Positions 17,689-26,471 of a stretch of DNA of 64,000 bases are shown one piece after another. Source of the DNA: Vulcanimicrobiota bacterium (lineage in GTDB: Bacteria; Vulcanimicrobiota; Vulcanimicrobiia; Vulcanimicrobiales; Vulcanimicrobiaceae); contig DAIDGX010000016.1 in assembly GCA_027452165.1 (NCBI GenBank), positions 1-64,000 of the forward strand, written 5' to 3'. Under the pieces are notes generated by a model. The model saw only the letters and a list, made by a program, of their open reading frames with translations. It ran no database searches and was not told the origin of the DNA. The translations under genes and the position numbers were made by a program. Every line of letters starts with the position of its first letter. Position 1 is the stretch's first letter.

Positions 17689-18575
17689 AATCGCCCCGCG
17701 AGGATCGCGGCGCCGGCCGCCGGTTCTGCCCGGGCCGCCACCACGCGAACCGCCGCCCCACGGGCCTCGAAGTACGCGGCGCACGCCCCTTCGAGCTGCG
17801 CCGCGAACCACGGATCGCGGGCAAGCCCGCCGGCGAAGGCCGCCTGGACCGGGCCCGTGCGTTCGAGCGCGGCGTCAAAGGCGAGGCGCGCGAGCTCGCC
17901 GGCAGCATCGCGCGCCGGCTGCGCGATGCAGTCGCACCGGTCGCCGTCACGTGCCGCGGCAAGCGCGTACGGAGCGAAGGCGGCGAGATCGGCACGGGGG
18001 ATCGCGCCCGCATAGAACGCATCGACGATCTCGCGCACCGTATGCCGGTCGAAAAAGCTGAGCAGGGTCGCGATGCCGCGGCAGTCGTCGTGACGCGCCG
18101 CGCCGCTCACCGCGCGGCGCGCGATCCAAAACGCGCTTCCTTCATCACCGAAGAGATATCCATAGCCGCCGGTGCGGCGGGCGCGCCCGCGTGCGGTTGC
18201 GTACGCCACGGATCCGGTGCCCGCGATCACGGTTACGCCGTCCTCACCACCGAGGGCGCCCGCATGAGCGATCGGCGCGTCGTGCATCAACGCAAAGCGG
18301 TCGGCCGGCATGCGCGGAGCCTCGCCCACGATGCGCCCTTCGTATCCGGAGACGCCCGCGACGATTGCAGCAAACCGGGTCTGCGGCGCGAGGCCGCAGG
18401 CACGCACGGCATCGGCAAGGGCGCCTTCGAGCGCGTCGCGCAGACGCGTTGAACCGGGGCGCTCGCCCAGTTCATCGGCGGCACCCGCATATCCGTACCC
18501 GAGGATCGTTCCGTGCTCGTCCGCCACGACCGCCGTCGTAGAGCTCTGTCCACCGTCGATGCCGGCGACGAGCAT
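17685..18575 (-). CDS. N-acetylglucosamine kinase-like protein (BadF/BadG/BcrA/BcrD ATPase family)
   Basis: This 296-residue ASKHA-fold protein has the phosphate-1 motif GIDGGQSST (residues about 5-13), an IAGTGSVAYA phosphate-2 motif, GYGYLFGDEGSAFWI and a C-terminal AFAGGLARDPWF adenosine motif. This set is typical of GlcNAc and related amino-sugar kinases of the BadF/BcrA family. Overlap with nanE (GTGA) and five-base spacing from the peptidase gene support a role in amino-sugar salvage, probably phosphorylating GlcNAc or ManNAc. Substrate choice is inferred from context. Confidence 0.85.
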   Translation of the reverse strand: MLVAGIDGGQSSTTAVVADEHGTILGYGYAGAADELGERPGSTRLRDALEGALADAVRACGLAPQTRFAAIVAGVSGYEGRIVGEAPRMPADRFALMHDAPIAHAGALGGEDGVTVIAGTGSVAYATARGRARRTGGYGYLFGDEGSAFWIARRAVSGAARHDDCRGIATLLSFFDRHTVREIVDAFYAGAIPRADLAAFAPYALAAARDGDRCDCIAQPARDAAGELARLAFDAALERTGPVQAAFAGGLARDPWFAAQLEGACAAYFEARGAAVRVVAARAEPAAGAAILAGRL

Positions 18576-18580
18576 GCGTG

Positions 18581-18889
18581 CTACTCCGCCGTACGCTCGA
18601 TCAGCTTGCGCGCAAACTCGTTCGCGGCGATCTCGCGGTCCTTGCGTTCGGGCAGGCGCGGAACCTCACCGATGTGCTCGCGGTGGTGATAGAGTTCGTG
18701 CCCGATCGAGAAGCAGATAAACTCGCCGAACTCGGCGGGCGTCATCTGCTCGGCGACGCGAATGTTCAGGCGAATCGTCGGTCCGCTCGGATCGTACTCC
18801 GAACGCAGTTCGTCGATTCCCCAGTCGCCGAGATCGGCGAATTGAATGTTGATGCCGTACTCACGGGCAAGGCGCAATGCCGAGTTCAA
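18581..18889 (-). CDS. ImmA/IrrE-like zinc peptidase domain, stand-alone
   Basis: A 102-residue protein with the zinc-peptidase motif HELYHH (His64, Glu65, His68) followed by RKDREIAANEFAR, in which Glu or Asp could be the third ligand. This arrangement (HExxH, about 25 residues, then E-x-x-A-N-x-F-A) is that of ImmA/IrrE (M78) peptidases, which cleave repressors. Here there is no helix-turn-helix partner. It sits between an FAD oxidoreductase (ATGA overlap) and a sugar kinase. The target is unknown, and whether it regulates this operon cannot be told from the sequence. Confidence 0.8.
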   Translation of the reverse strand: MNSALRLAREYGINIQFADLGDWGIDELRSEYDPSGPTIRLNIRVAEQMTPAEFGEFICFSIGHELYHHREHIGEVPRLPERKDREIAANEFARKLIERTAE

Positions 18890-20235
18890 TGGGTTCTCCG
18901 TAGGTCAACTCCGTCCGCGACCAGCCGCGCACGCAGTTCGTTCGTATCTACGTCGCCCACACACACGCGCCGTTCATTCGCGAACGCCGCCGCAGTTCCG
19001 GCTGCCTGGCCAAGCGTCATCACCGTCGGCGTAAGGCGCGTGGAGGCGAGCGCCTCGTGCGTGGTCGAGATGCAGCGCCCCGCCACGAGCAGTTGCTCGC
19101 GCGCGGCCGGCACGAGGCAGCGGAACGGAATTTCATACGTGGCTCCCGGCGGCAAACGGTACGTCGTGGTTCCGCTCCCCGACGGATTGTGCAGATCGAT
19201 CGGATAGGCGCTGCGCGCGACCGCGTCGTCGAAGGTGCGCCCCTCCAGGATATCCTGCGCGTCGAGCGTGTAGCGACCCACGATACGGCGTGACTCACGA
19301 ATGCCCACCTGCGCGCCGGTTGCTGCGATACGCGCATGCTCGAAGCCGGGGACGCGTTCGCGAAAGAAGCGCAGCAACTGCATCACTTGCAGGCGTGCCT
19401 CGATCTCGGCACGCGTGAGGTCGTCGGGATCGAGCGGATCGACGTCGGTCACGCGCGTCATGTTCACGGTCACTTCATCGGGGTAGGGCGAGATGAAGAA
19501 CGAGACGAGTTCGCGCGGGATATCCACGAGTCCGTCGCGCTGCGCGTCGTGCCACAGGTCGTAGAGGCCCGCTACGGCGGTGAGTGCGGACGCCGTGCGT
19601 GCGTGGGCTTTGAGCGAGGTCCGCATCTGATCGGGATGCATGCGCACGTAGGTAGCGGTCTTGCTCAGGTCGACGTGACTCAGGCGAAACATCAAGCTCG
19701 CGGGCTGAACGCGTCCGCGTTCGTCGCCTTGGTGCGTCACCACGCCCGCCGACGCGGCGACCAGCGCGTCGGCCGTCGCGTCGATTACGACGCGAGCGCG
19801 ATACGAACGCGTGCCGTTCACGGTTGCAACGCTCACGCCGGTGACGCGATCGCCCTCGACGTGTGCTTCGAGAAACCATGCATGCAACAATAACTCGACG
19901 CCCGCTTCGCGCATCATCTCGAAGAGCAGCGCCTTGTGCATCTCGGGATCGAACGGTGTGATCGTCGGCACGTACTCCGAGGCATCGTGCAGATGTCCGG
20001 GCGATCCACCGCGGCGTACCAGACGCTCCACGATCTCTTGCGCGATTCCGCCGACCACGCGCTCGGAGCCCGCGTGGAACGTCATCCACGGACCTACCAT
20101 CGCCGCCGTCGCCGTGCCGCCGAGAAAGCCGTATCGCTCGATCACGAGCGTGCGCGCGCCGTGCCGTGCGGCCGCGAGCGCCGCGGCACACCCGGCATTC
20201 CCTCCGCCCACGACCAGGAGATCGAACTCGCGCAT
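18886..20235 (-). CDS. FAD-dependent oxidoreductase (FAD_oxidored family)
   Basis: A 449-residue flavoprotein with the dinucleotide-binding motif VVGGGNAGCAAALAAARHGARTLVIER split over residues about 7-34, then GFLGGTATAAMVGPW, a typical PF12831 segment, VVIDATADALVA, and a C-terminal VAGRCISTTHEALASTR plus MTLGQAAGTAAA FAD contact. Relatives include proteins near sugar catabolism genes with poorly known substrates. The frame is open to 20934, but the 233-residue extension is antisense to the DUF4870 gene and low in complexity, so the ATG at 20235 before MREFDLLVVGGG is chosen. It is the first gene of the amino-sugar operon; only 33 bases separate it from the divergent gene. Confidence 0.85.
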   Translation of the reverse strand: MREFDLLVVGGGNAGCAAALAAARHGARTLVIERYGFLGGTATAAMVGPWMTFHAGSERVVGGIAQEIVERLVRRGGSPGHLHDASEYVPTITPFDPEMHKALLFEMMREAGVELLLHAWFLEAHVEGDRVTGVSVATVNGTRSYRARVVIDATADALVAASAGVVTHQGDERGRVQPASLMFRLSHVDLSKTATYVRMHPDQMRTSLKAHARTASALTAVAGLYDLWHDAQRDGLVDIPRELVSFFISPYPDEVTVNMTRVTDVDPLDPDDLTRAEIEARLQVMQLLRFFRERVPGFEHARIAATGAQVGIRESRRIVGRYTLDAQDILEGRTFDDAVARSAYPIDLHNPSGSGTTTYRLPPGATYEIPFRCLVPAAREQLLVAGRCISTTHEALASTRLTPTVMTLGQAAGTAAAFANERRVCVGDVDTNELRARLVADGVDLRRTH

Positions 20236-20268
20236 GGGGAGCGCCCTTCGCTGCCGAAGGCGGCGATC

Positions 20269-20682
20269 ATGCAGATGCAGATCGACAGCGAGGATCGCAA
20301 CTGGGCGATCTATGCAAACGCGGCGGGGCTCCTCGCCTTCACGAACATTCCCTTTGCCAACCTGATCGGACCGCTGTTGATCTGGCTCAAGGTGCGCAAC
20401 GATCCCGCCATGCCATTCGCACGCGCACACGCGCGTAGCGCGCTCAACTTTCAAATCACGTGGACGCTCGCGCTCGCGATCTTCATTGCCACCACCATCG
20501 CCACGATCGTTGGGTCCGGCGGCATGCCGGGACTCTTTCTGCCTGGGCACTCGCTGATCGTCCCGTTCGTAACGGTCATCGCGCTCGTCGTGGCAAACGC
20601 GGTCATCTGCATCCTCGGCTGCGTGCGCGCGTCGAACGCCGACATGCCGGCCAACCCGTTCGTCATCCCCTTCGTGCGCTAG
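20269..20682 (+). CDS. DUF4870-like membrane protein
   Basis: A 137-residue protein. It has the DUF4870 pattern NWAIYANAAGLLAFTNIPFANLIGPLLIWL near the N-terminus, a conserved HARSALNFQITW segment and two or three further helices. The ATG at 20269 is used because GAAGG lies eight bases before it and the family begins there; the frame open from 19936 is antisense to the oxidoreductase. These are small polytopic proteins of unknown role. Confidence 0.82.
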   Translation: MQMQIDSEDRNWAIYANAAGLLAFTNIPFANLIGPLLIWLKVRNDPAMPFARAHARSALNFQITWTLALAIFIATTIATIVGSGGMPGLFLPGHSLIVPFVTVIALVVANAVICILGCVRASNADMPANPFVIPFVR

Positions 20683-20731
20683 GCGGGCCATACAGGGGCA
20701 GAGCGACCGGCCCGAGTAAACGGCTTCGGTC

Positions 20732-22195
20732 ATGCTGTTACAACGAGTTAAGCCGCTCGAACGCATCTTAGCGGAAGGCGGCGATGAGTCCAAAGGGGAG
20801 GGTCTCAAGAAGACGCTCGGCGCGGGTTCGCTGATGGCCATGGGCATCGGCGCGATCATCGGCACCGGCATCTTCGTGCTGACAGGCGTCGCGGCGGCAA
20901 CCCGCGCCGGCCCCGCACTGACGATATCGTTCATCGTCGCAGGTATCGTGAGCGCGTTCGCGGCGCTCTGCTACTCCGAGGTCGCAAGCCGCATTCCGAT
21001 TGCCGGAAGCGCATACACGTTTGCATACGCGTCGCTCGGTGAGTTCATCGCCTGGATCATCGGATGGGATCTCGTCCTCGAGTACGCGCTCGGGGCAGCA
21101 ACCGTGAGCATCGGGTGGTCCGGCTATTTCGTCACGTTCCTCAAGAACGTGTTCGGCATCGTCATTCCGCCGAGCTTACAGCAGAGCTATTGGGAGCAGG
21201 CGACGAGCGGGGCCATCGTCCACGGGACGGGCTTTATCAACCTTCCTGCGTTTCTCATCATCTGCTTGATCGGCGTTCTGCTCTATCGCGGCACGCGCGA
21301 ATCGGCGCTCGTGAACAACATCATCGTGGTCGTGAAGCTTGCGATCGTGCTGTTCTTCATCGCGCTCGGGCTCGGCCACGTGAACACCGGAAACTGGACA
21401 CCATACTTCCCGTTTGGTTGGACCGGCATGCTCGGCGGCGCAGCCTTTATCTTCTTTGCCTACATCGGTTTCGACGCGGTTTCCACCGCGGCCGAAGAGA
21501 CGAAGAATCCCTCGCGCGATCTTCCGATCGGCATCATCGGCAGTCTCGCGGTCTGCACCGTGCTCTACATCATCGTGGTCGCGATCTTGACCGGCATGGT
21601 TCCGTACAAATTGCTTAACGTCGCCTCACCGGTCGCCTTTGCGATGGATCACGTTGGCATGGGATGGGCGAGCGCGATCATCTCGCTTGGCGCTCTCGCG
21701 GGCCTTACAACGGTCTTGCTCGTGATGATGTTCGGTCAGACGCGCGTCTTCTTCGCGATGTCGCGCGATGGTCTCTTGCCGGCGGTCTTCTCGAAGCTTC
21801 ATCCGAAGTTTCGGACTCCCGGCCTTTCAACGATCATCTTCACGATCTTCATCGCGTCGATCGCCGCCTTTACGCCGATCGGCATCGTCGGATCGCTTAC
21901 GAACATGGGAACGCTGATCGCGTTCATCTTGGTCTCGATCGCGTTGCCGATCATTCGCAAACGCTATCCGAACACACGCGGTTTCTCGGTGCCGTTCGGA
22001 CCGTATCTCATCCCGGTGCTCTCCGCGCTCACCGCCGCGGGCTTGATCTTCTCACTGAAGTTCGGAAGCCCCGTGTGGTTCGGCTTGCCTGCGCCGTGGC
22101 TGGGATTTCTCGTCTGGCTCGTCGTTGGGCTCTTCCTGTACTTCCTCTACGGCCGCAACAATAGTACGGTCGGCAAGGAAGAGGCGGCCGGATAG
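20732..22195 (+). CDS. Amino acid permease, APC family (cationic amino acid transporter-like)
   Basis: This 487-residue carrier has 12 or more membrane segments. Family marks are LGAGSLMAMGIGAIIGTGIFVLTG in helix 1 (the unwound substrate-binding turn), the AALCYSEVASRIPIAGSAYTFAYASLGE stretch of helices 2-3, and FFAYIGFDAVSTAAEETKNPSRDLPIGI in helix 6. These are typical of bacterial relatives of the CAT/YfnA group importing basic or other amino acids by proton symport. Substrate is not determinable. It ends in a strong intrinsic terminator at 22219-22260. Confidence 0.9.
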   Translation: MLLQRVKPLERILAEGGDESKGEGLKKTLGAGSLMAMGIGAIIGTGIFVLTGVAAATRAGPALTISFIVAGIVSAFAALCYSEVASRIPIAGSAYTFAYASLGEFIAWIIGWDLVLEYALGAATVSIGWSGYFVTFLKNVFGIVIPPSLQQSYWEQATSGAIVHGTGFINLPAFLIICLIGVLLYRGTRESALVNNIIVVVKLAIVLFFIALGLGHVNTGNWTPYFPFGWTGMLGGAAFIFFAYIGFDAVSTAAEETKNPSRDLPIGIIGSLAVCTVLYIIVVAILTGMVPYKLLNVASPVAFAMDHVGMGWASAIISLGALAGLTTVLLVMMFGQTRVFFAMSRDGLLPAVFSKLHPKFRTPGLSTIIFTIFIASIAAFTPIGIVGSLTNMGTLIAFILVSIALPIIRKRYPNTRGFSVPFGPYLIPVLSALTAAGLIFSLKFGSPVWFGLPAPWLGFLVWLVVGLFLYFLYGRNNSTVGKEEAAG

Positions 22196-22218
22196 CACCG
22201 TCCGTTCTCTCATAAACG

Positions 22219-22260
22219 AAAGGTGCGAGAGCCGCCGGTTTGGCTCTCGCACCTTTTTTT
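22219..22260. terminator. Strong intrinsic terminator (probably both directions)
   Basis: The arms 22219-22233 (AAAGGTGCGAGAGCC) and 22242-22256 are perfectly complementary over 15 pairs with an eight-base loop, followed by further T to 22260. It ends the permease transcript and, with TTTCGTTT on the other strand, can also end the five-gene minus-strand operon whose last stop is at 22290. Confidence 0.92.
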
Positions 22261-22289
22261 GTACCTCGCGCGGGCCGCTGAGCGCTGCC

Positions 22290-24380
22290 CTACGCGAGAC
22301 GCCGAACGGTGAGCAAAACGATCGTCTCGTCGGCGTCGCGACCGGCTATCTCCTCCGATACAAGGGCGATGGCCTGATCGACGCTCGCCAATCCGCTGAA
22401 ATCGGCGATGCGCGCCCCGTGTAACACGAAAAGCGCGGGAAGCGCGCGCCCAACGTCGCCAAAACTGCTGCGCTCTTCGAGCGTCGTGCGCAGTGCGGAC
22501 TGAAGATCTGCCACCGTTACCGAGCGCACCTCGGCATCGCGTAGCGCGAGACGAACGACCCCACGATCGTCCACCACGCGTAGATCGCGCTCGAACCAAT
22601 ACATTGTAAGCGTTGCGGTTGCCGATCGCCGCATCACACGCTCGACCGGCACGCGCAGAGCTTGCGCGGCAACGATCATGCGCTGCGCATCGTCCACCGT
22701 ATCCCGCCCCGCTGCTTCGGCGAGCGCGGTCGCGCCGCTCGCGGTTGCGCGCACACGGTTGCGTTGCGCATCGATCTCGATCACCACATCCACGCGTTGC
22801 GCGGAGGCCCCGGCCGCTATCACACGATCCGTCGCCTCGCGGCGCAAACGCGCGATATCATCTGGAGTCGGATCGACGATCGTACGCTCGACGACGTCGC
22901 GAACGAGCGCAAGGGCGACGCCGATCGGCGAGATCACCTCGGCGTCGCGTGCGATGCGATGCTCCACCCCCATCGACGCGGCGACGAACGGCACGAGCGC
23001 GGCCGCTCCGCCACCGCCGCCCACCAGCACGAGCGTATCGAGCGCGAGGCCGTAGTCGGCGATCAGTTCGTCGATACACGCGCGCACCTTGCGCGCGCCG
23101 ATCTCGAGCATCGCACGCGCCAGGACCTCAGGCTCGCTCCGAAGCTCGTTCGCGAGCAGTTCGAACGCGGCGCGTGCCGCGTCGGCATCGCCTCGGGCAA
23201 AGGCTTCCTGCGGAATATATCCGAGCAGATTGCTCGCACACGTCGGCGTCACCGTCGCCGTGCGTCCGTCGCGCAGGCGCAGACGCACGTAGTCTCCCGG
23301 ATCGCGCGGTGCCGACGCAAAGCGTTCCACGGTTGCGCCCGCGAACTCGGCGCGCGTAAGAAACGAGGCGTATGCACAGCCGGCGATGTGCGCCGAACGC
23401 GGACCAACGTCAACGATGCCATGGGCATCGACGCGTGCCATGCTGCCGCCCGCGATGCCGAGGGTACGCGAATCGATCGTGTGCAACATCGTGCGATGCC
23501 CGCCGACGCGCGCGGGTCGCATCTGCGGAACGCCGCCGCGGATCGCCGAGCAATCGACGCTGGTGCCGCCGACCTCGAGGAAGATGCCGTCGGTGACGTT
23601 GTCGTAGAGCAAAGCACCCGCAACGCCGGCCGCCGGTCCCGAAAGCATGGTGAGAATGGGCCGCCGTTCCACCTCGCGCACGTCCATCACGCCGCCGTCG
23701 CTGCGCATGATCATCAGCGGCGCGACGATCCCCGCTCGCGCCACCGCATCGGCGGTCATACGCGCGGTGCGTACCATCTTTGGAAGAATTGCGGCGTTGA
23801 GCGCGGCCGTTCGCGTGCGCGCACGAAGACCGTACATCGTGGTGACGTCGTGGCCGCTTGTCGCGAAAAGCCCACGCGCCCGCGCCGCGTCCATCGCCGC
23901 GCGTTCACCACGCGCGTCATCCACGCCGAAGGGCGCGCTCGCTGCGATCGCTTCCACGCCATGTTCCGCGAGCGCATCGAGTGCGGCGCCCACCGCAGCT
24001 TCGTCGCCTCCGCGAGCAAACGCAAACGGCGCGCGTAACGCGATCCCCGGTGCGAGCATCACCGGCGCGAAGCGCATTTGCCGGCGCGCAAACCAGCCTC
24101 TGCCAATGCCGAGCACGCCGACGCGCGCGACGTCGCCCTCGAGCAACGCATTGGTCGCCTGGGTCGTGGAGTGCGCGATGAATGCGACGTCGCTCGGCGC
24201 GACGCCGCGCTCGCGAAGCAGCCGTTCGATCCCCGTGACGATGCCGTCGGCAACACCGTTGCGCCCATCGTGCGTGGTCGGCACCTTGACGCGGGCGACC
24301 AATTCATGCGAGCGCGCATCGATCGCGACGACGTCGGTAAAGGTACCGCCCACGTCCACCCCGAGGCGCAGCTTCGTCAT
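22290..24380 (-). CDS. Hydantoinase/oxoprolinase family protein (HyuA-like), without HyuB partner
   Basis: The N-terminal half is HyuA/acetone carboxylase-type ASKHA ATPase: LGVDVGGTFTDVVAID (residues about 6-21), AHSTTQATNALLEG, VMIMRSDGG-like MIMRSDGGVM, LSGPAAGVAGA, FLEVGGTSVD and LVLVGGGGGAAALVPFVA. Such proteins activate a lactam or carboxylate by phosphorylation and normally work with a HyuB subunit, which is not in the window. The last roughly 200 residues, from about 500 on, do not resemble the usual HyuA C-terminus. It follows the beta-lactamase-like gene by five bases and is last in the operon. Substrate is unknown; a 5-oxoproline-type lactam is only one option. Confidence 0.82.
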   Translation of the reverse strand: MTKLRLGVDVGGTFTDVVAIDARSHELVARVKVPTTHDGRNGVADGIVTGIERLLRERGVAPSDVAFIAHSTTQATNALLEGDVARVGVLGIGRGWFARRQMRFAPVMLAPGIALRAPFAFARGGDEAAVGAALDALAEHGVEAIAASAPFGVDDARGERAAMDAARARGLFATSGHDVTTMYGLRARTRTAALNAAILPKMVRTARMTADAVARAGIVAPLMIMRSDGGVMDVREVERRPILTMLSGPAAGVAGALLYDNVTDGIFLEVGGTSVDCSAIRGGVPQMRPARVGGHRTMLHTIDSRTLGIAGGSMARVDAHGIVDVGPRSAHIAGCAYASFLTRAEFAGATVERFASAPRDPGDYVRLRLRDGRTATVTPTCASNLLGYIPQEAFARGDADAARAAFELLANELRSEPEVLARAMLEIGARKVRACIDELIADYGLALDTLVLVGGGGGAAALVPFVAASMGVEHRIARDAEVISPIGVALALVRDVVERTIVDPTPDDIARLRREATDRVIAAGASAQRVDVVIEIDAQRNRVRATASGATALAEAAGRDTVDDAQRMIVAAQALRVPVERVMRRSATATLTMYWFERDLRVVDDRGVVRLALRDAEVRSVTVADLQSALRTTLEERSSFGDVGRALPALFVLHGARIADFSGLASVDQAIALVSEEIAGRDADETIVLLTVRRLA

Positions 24381-24385
24381 CGTGG

Positions 24386-25078
24386 CTATTGCAGCGGAAA
24401 GAGCTTGGTGACGTCGGCGATCGCTTGCCGAACCTCGGCGCGAAGCGCGGCACGTTCGGATGCACCGGCATGAGAACCGCGCAGCATAACGATCGCAGTA
24501 AACGTGTGCCCGTCGATGGTCATTCGCGTTTCGTCGCGCTGCGCGAGCAGGCCGAGCATAGCGTCACGCGAGGCGCTAGAGAGCAGGTTGCCGTGTATCA
24601 CCCGCGCGATCAAGGTGGCAAGTCCGCGCGGCGTCGCTGTTCCGCCGTCATTGGCGGCAACCTCGATCTCATTCAATCCATCCGCGCGCAACGCCGTGTT
24701 TACCGAGGCGGCACCGCCGAGCATCTGCAGCAGTGTCGCGCTTGCGGCGTCATCGCCACGGCCGAGCGCGCGCTGGAGTAACACCCGCACCTCCGCGAGC
24801 GTGAACTGATGGCGATCCACGCGTTCGTACGTTGCGAGCGCGACCGCCAGTGTTTGCAAGCTTCCCATAGGCATCATCACGCCGTCATTGCGTGTCGCAA
24901 GCGCGCCTGTGCCGGTGTCGTACACCACGACGCCGAGCGTCGCACCGAGGCGGTGCGCATGCGCTGCCACCGGCACGAGCCGTGCTTCGAGCGCGGCGCG
25001 CTCGGAGAGCGGCGCCGGGGTCGCGGTGAAGATCGGCGCAGGGGTGGTGAAGAGTTGCGCGACGACGATGGGAATCAC
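24386..25078 (-). CDS. Degenerate class A beta-lactamase-like protein
   Basis: From GTG 25078 (GTGA overlap with the dipeptidase stop) the protein has 230 residues. The fold pattern matches class A beta-lactamases: GATLGVVVYDTGTGALATRNDGVMMPMGSLQTLAVAL, then DDAASATLLQMLGGAASVNTAL and ATPRGLATLI. Catalytic residues are lost: the S-x-x-K motif reads S73-L-Q-T76, SDN reads GDD, and the KTG motif is missing. It may therefore bind rather than hydrolyse peptides or cell-wall fragments. The N-terminus is hydrophobic enough to be a signal peptide. The frame extends to 25570 but that part overlaps the upstream gene. Confidence 0.78.
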   Translation of the reverse strand: MIPIVVAQLFTTPAPIFTATPAPLSERAALEARLVPVAAHAHRLGATLGVVVYDTGTGALATRNDGVMMPMGSLQTLAVALATYERVDRHQFTLAEVRVLLQRALGRGDDAASATLLQMLGGAASVNTALRADGLNEIEVAANDGGTATPRGLATLIARVIHGNLLSSASRDAMLGLLAQRDETRMTIDGHTFTAIVMLRGSHAGASERAALRAEVRQAIADVTKLFPLQ

Positions 25079-26457
25079 ATCTTCAACGCGGCGAGTTCGT
25101 CGTAGAGCATCGCCATCGTCTCGATGCCGCCGAAGAACTGCGACAGGCTGAACTTTTCGTTCGGCGCATGGATGTGATCGTCGGGAAGGCCGACGCCGAT
25201 CATCACTTGCGGCAAGCGCAAAATGCGATCGAAGCTCGCAACCGGAGCGATCGAACCGCCGGTACCGATATAGACCGGTGCTTTTCCGAACCCCGCGTGC
25301 ATGGCACGCCCGGCAGCGGCGAGCGCCGGATGCGATCGCGCGATCACGACCGCAGGGCCACCGCCCGACGACTCGACGTGAACGCGCACGCCCGGCGGCG
25401 CCACGCGCTCGATATATTCGCCGACGATGCGCCGCACGACGTCGGGGTCTTGCGTGCCGACCAAGCGCGCGGAGATCTTGGCTTTGGCGAAGCTCGGGAT
25501 GATCGTCTTCTGACCGGGTCCTTGATAGCCGCCCCAGATGCCGTTGCACTCGAGCGTCGGGCGGAACCACATGCGCTCGAGCGGCAGGCGTCCGCGCTCA
25601 CCGGCCAACTCGGGTACGCCCAGTTGCGCGGCTTCGTGTGCTTCGTCGAACGGAAGACCGCGTAGTTCCGCCATCGCATCCGCGTCCAGGTCGGGAACGC
25701 CGTCGTAAAAGCCGGGTACCGTGACGCGCCCGTCGGCATCCTTGAGCGCTGCCACGATCTGCGTGAGCGCCTCGATCGGATTGCGCACGATCCCGCCGTA
25801 GTAGCCCGAGTGCAGATCGTCGGCCGGTCCGTTCACCTCGATCTCCCAGTGCACGAGTCCGCGCACGCTCGTCGTGAGTGACGGTACGTCCTCGGAATAG
25901 ACCGCCGTGTCGCTGATCACGGCAACGTCGGCGGTGAACTGCTCGCCATACCGGGCAAGCGCACTGTCGAAACTCGGCGACCCGATCTCTTCTTCGCCTT
26001 CGACGATCACCTTCACGTTGATCGGGAGCCGTCCGCGCGTGCGCATGTGCGCTTCGATCGCGGCGAGGTGCATGAGCACTTGGCCCTTGTCATCGACCGC
26101 GCCGCGCCCGTAGATGTTGCCGTTACGCACCGTGCCTTCGAACGGCGGGGAGACCCAGGCCTCGACCGGATCGGCGGGTTGCACGTCGTAGTGACCGTAG
26201 ATCAACACCGTCGGGCGGCCCGGCGCGCCGAGCCACTCGCCGTAGGCGAGCGGGTTCCCATCGGTCTCCAAGACCCGCGCATCCATTCCGATCTCCGTCA
26301 TGCGCGCGACCAACCGCTCGCAACAGCGCCGCACGTCGCCCGCGTGGGCGGGGTCGGCGGAGATCGACGGGATGGCGATCCAAGCTTTGAGTTCGTCGAG
26401 GTACACCTCGCGATGCTCGATGCAGTACGCGTGCAGATCGGTCGGTATGGTCGCCAT
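25075..26457 (-). CDS. M20 family metallopeptidase (dipeptidase)
   Basis: A 460-residue co-catalytic zinc peptidase. Metal and catalytic sites are visible: GHYDVQP (His89, Asp91), GRGAVDDKGQ (Asp122 or 123 region), EGEEEIGS (Glu155-157), a DTAV metal Asp and, near the C-terminus, DDHIHAPNEKF. The dimerisation domain shows GPADDLHSGYYGG. This is the M20A/carnosinase-like dipeptidase group, usually cytoplasmic and acting on di- or tripeptides. The ATG at 26457 has AAAGG upstream; the frame runs on to 26607 with low-quality sequence. It sits between the PDZ-permease and the beta-lactamase-like gene, suggesting peptide use. Confidence 0.92.
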   Translation of the reverse strand: MATIPTDLHAYCIEHREVYLDELKAWIAIPSISADPAHAGDVRRCCERLVARMTEIGMDARVLETDGNPLAYGEWLGAPGRPTVLIYGHYDVQPADPVEAWVSPPFEGTVRNGNIYGRGAVDDKGQVLMHLAAIEAHMRTRGRLPINVKVIVEGEEEIGSPSFDSALARYGEQFTADVAVISDTAVYSEDVPSLTTSVRGLVHWEIEVNGPADDLHSGYYGGIVRNPIEALTQIVAALKDADGRVTVPGFYDGVPDLDADAMAELRGLPFDEAHEAAQLGVPELAGERGRLPLERMWFRPTLECNGIWGGYQGPGQKTIIPSFAKAKISARLVGTQDPDVVRRIVGEYIERVAPPGVRVHVESSGGGPAVVIARSHPALAAAGRAMHAGFGKAPVYIGTGGSIAPVASFDRILRLPQVMIGVGLPDDHIHAPNEKFSLSQFFGGIETMAMLYDELAALKM

Positions 26458-26471
26458 GGTGCCTTTCGTCG

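Noticed and set aside
20236-20934. N-terminal extension of the FAD oxidoreductase
   Set aside because: It is antisense to the DUF4870 gene and the real dinucleotide-binding motif begins only at 20235.
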